A DNA stretch of 64,000 nucleotides, taken from the NCBI RefSeq assembly GCF_018223745.1, contig NZ_CP073653.1, forward strand, positions 5,196,001-5,260,000, read 5' to 3'. The DNA comes from Clostridium beijerinckii (GTDB lineage Bacteria > Bacillota > Clostridia > Clostridiales > Clostridiaceae). Positions 62,327-64,000 of the stretch are shown here, in pieces. How positions within the stretch are numbered: position 1 is the first letter of the stretch; the number at the start of each line of letters is the position of its first letter. A program made the position numbers and the translations under genes. The notes beneath the pieces are model-generated. The model did not search any database and was not told the DNA's origin. It saw only the letters and a list, made by a program, of their open reading frames with translations.

Positions 62327-64000
62327 TTAGTACATAGCTCCATCCTGTCCAAATTTATATACACCATCATCAATATACATACTTTGATTCACAACCATTT
62401 GTCCATTAGGAGTAAAGTAATACCATTTTCTATTTAAATTTAACCAGCCTTTTTTCATTACTCCATTTAACCCCAAGTAATACCAGCTATTATTTAAATT
62501 CATCCATCCTTTTCTCATCTCTCCGTTTGTTGGATCTAGGTAATATGTTTGACCAGTCTTATCATCAACCTTCCAACCTGATGCTCTGTATCCTAAATTA
62601 TTTAGGTAGTAGTACTTTCCGCCAGTAGATACCCATGCATTTTTAACTTGTCTGCTTTTTTTATCAAAGTATACTGGTTTCCCATTTACTGTTCCCCATT
62701 CATCATACTTAGTTAAATCTACCCAACAATCATTGTAATCATCATAAAATTGATCATCATCACTGCTACTATCATTATTATTATCATCGTTATTCCAATC
62801 AGAAGAGTCAACCCTATAAACTTCTAAAGTATAAGTTTTAGTCTCCTTGCCATCTTCAGATATAACCTCTATATCGATCTCCGTTTTCTGAGCTCCTTTA
62901 AGGCTAACACTTATTGCAGAATCTGAATATTCCTCTCCATTAACACTAATTGTTGATTTGGAATCTTCTGCTATTGGAGTTACATTAATCTTAGATACAT
63001 TTTGATCAACTCGAACTTTAGTTATATCTTCTTTAGGATCAAATGTATAGTCTCCTTGGCTAAGAATAACATTTTTCAAATTCGCATTACTACCTTTTGA
63101 ATTGTTCTTAATTACAATGCTATATGTTTTACTAGTTTTCCCATCTTGTGCTGTTACAACTATGGTTATAGTTGTATTCCCATTTGTATTTAAAGGAATT
63201 TCATTTGATTCTCCAGAAGTTAAATCATAAGTTGCATCACTTCCATTAATACTTGCAATAATTGACTTAACATTATCATCTTGGGCTATTGCTGTTATCT
63301 TTTCAGTTGTATCTTCTTTTGCCACAGTAGTTGTATAATCTAATTTATCACTTGAAAATCCTGAATTCCCATCACTATCAGTTAAAGTATATCCTGAAAT
63401 TTTTAATGAATTTAATGAAGCATTGCTTGAACTTGCTCCTGGATCTGGTGTCACTTCACCTGTAAAATTTTCCGGAAGATAAAACACATAACTATCGCCT
63501 ACAGTATACGTACCAGTTTTGACTTTTACATCCTGACCATTCTCATCTTTCTTTATTTCAACCTTATCATAATATGCTTGAACAACCATTTTCTTTCTAC
63601 TATGAGCAATATTAACATTAAGGCTAGTACTTCTTAAAAGATCCTTATCAGGCAAATTATTTACTGATTCAGTGGCCTCCTCAAGATTAGTACTATTTAC
63701 ATCATCCGCAAAAAATACTTTTATATATTCATGCTTATCACTTTGATGACCTGTAAAAGAAACTATAACTGAATTTGCATTAGGCGACCCATAATACAAA
63801 TCATAACTACGCCTAGATAAAGTAAAACTAACTTCCCCATTATTCGCTTTAGTTACTCCTGGTTGTGTTAACACCACATCACTATTACTATCTGTAGTTT
63901 TACTAAATTCTAAATTCATTGTAAAGTTATTATCATTATTTATAACAACGACATCTAATAGATATCTCGCTAATATCTGTGATGAATTGGTTATATTTCC
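62327..64000 (-). CDS. Surface protein with cadherin-like beta-sandwich domains and choline-binding-type repeats, 5' end beyond window
   Basis: The frame is open from the right window edge to a stop at 62327 (557 residues visible); an internal ATG at 63919 is not a likely start, as coding-like sequence continues upstream. The visible part has an unassigned beta-rich N-terminal domain and two cadherin-like beta-sandwich domains (about 190-400, each ending in a TSKTYSI/ETKTYTLEVY pattern). An Asp/Asn-rich linker and about five CW_binding_1 repeats follow to the C-terminus (GWMNLNNSWYYLG, GWLNLNRKWYYF). It is probably secreted and held on choline-bearing wall polymers. Function of the N-terminal part is unknown. 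Confidence 0.85.
   Translation of the reverse strand, partial: GNITNSSQILARYLLDVVVINNDNNFTMNLEFSKTTDSNSDVVLTQPGVTKANNGEVSFTLSRRSYDLYYGSPNANSVIVSFTGHQSDKHEYIKVFFADDVNSTNLEEATESVNNLPDKDLLRSTSLNVNIAHSRKKMVVQAYYDKVEIKKDENGQDVKVKTGTYTVGDSYVFYLPENFTGEVTPDPGASSSNASLNSLKISGYTLTDSDGNSGFSSDKLDYTTTVAKEDTTEKITAIAQDDNVKSIIASINGSDATYDLTSGESNEIPLNTNGNTTITIVVTAQDGKTSKTYSIVIKNNSKGSNANLKNVILSQGDYTFDPKEDITKVRVDQNVSKINVTPIAEDSKSTISVNGEEYSDSAISVSLKGAQKTEIDIEVISEDGKETKTYTLEVYRVDSSDWNNDDNNNDSSSDDDQFYDDYNDCWVDLTKYDEWGTVNGKPVYFDKKSRQVKNAWVSTGGKYYYLNNLGYRASGWKVDDKTGQTYYLDPTNGEMRKGWMNLNNSWYYLGLNGVMKKGWLNLNRKWYYFTPNGQMVVNQSMYIDDGVYKFGQDGAMY

Overview
The window is AT-rich, densely coded DNA from a low-GC Firmicute. Gene content and style point to Clostridium sensu stricto, probably a saccharolytic, solventogenic-type species; that is my inference, since no rRNA or tRNA is present. 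Supporting signs are strong GGAGG-type ribosome binding sites, TTG and GTG starts, choline-binding wall repeats, many PTS and glycosidase genes, and AT-rich hairpin terminators. I saw no tRNA, rRNA, CRISPR array, prophage or origin. One IS3-family element is present.

Layout. (1) 1-9.2 kb, minus strand: a glucuronate operon gntR-uxuA-uxuB-uxaC-GPH symporter-GH31 glycosidase (the last runs off the left edge), with a perfect GntR-type palindrome upstream. A divergent AraC-type regulator follows. (2) 10.8-13.3 kb, plus strand: a permease fused to a CobW-like GTPase domain, followed by its TIGR03943/DUF1980 partner. (3) 13.5-19.5 kb, minus strand: cell-wall genes, namely a polysaccharide deacetylase, two secreted hydrolases with choline-binding-type repeats (GH25 and SLT) and an LTA synthase. 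(4) 20-24 kb, minus strand: phospho-beta-glucoside hydrolysis (GH4, HAD phosphatase, GH1), with a 47-codon relic of the GH1 5' end between GH4 and HAD. (5) 24.5-27.3 kb, plus strand: BcrA-type ABC ATPase, permease and SGNH esterase. (6) 27.3-39.4 kb, minus strand: a beta-glycan operon (solute-binding protein, a possible 30-aa ORF, two permeases, YesM/YesN two-component pair, GH30, GH3) and an upstream FucI/AraA-type isomerase. A chemoreceptor is divergent from it. (7) 41.7-47.1 kb, minus strand: a cellobiose-type PTS (EIIA, EIIB, EIIC) with a textbook sigma-54 promoter, and its LevR/CelR-type activator gene. (8) 47.3-55.8 kb, minus strand: a YhgE/Pip protein, a PAS-GGDEF diguanylate cyclase, a candidate structured RNA, a DMT-like transporter with an 88-aa partner, and a polysaccharide flippase. 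(9) 56.3-59.1 kb, plus strand: a TetR regulator and a flavodoxin-fold oxidoreductase gene broken by the IS. (10) 59.2-64 kb, minus strand: LicC-type and LicA-type genes and a partial surface protein with cadherin-like domains and choline-binding repeats.

Two themes recur. One is plant polysaccharide and oligosaccharide use, in separately controlled modules (GntR, YesMN, sigma-54/PRD, probably CcpA). The other is a choline-decorated cell surface: LicA/LicC-like enzymes, a flippase, LTA synthase and three proteins carrying choline-binding-type repeats lie in the same 64 kb. The most novel-looking items are the compact RNA fold at 52.33-52.44 kb, the CobW-permease fusion and the transporter/88-aa pair.
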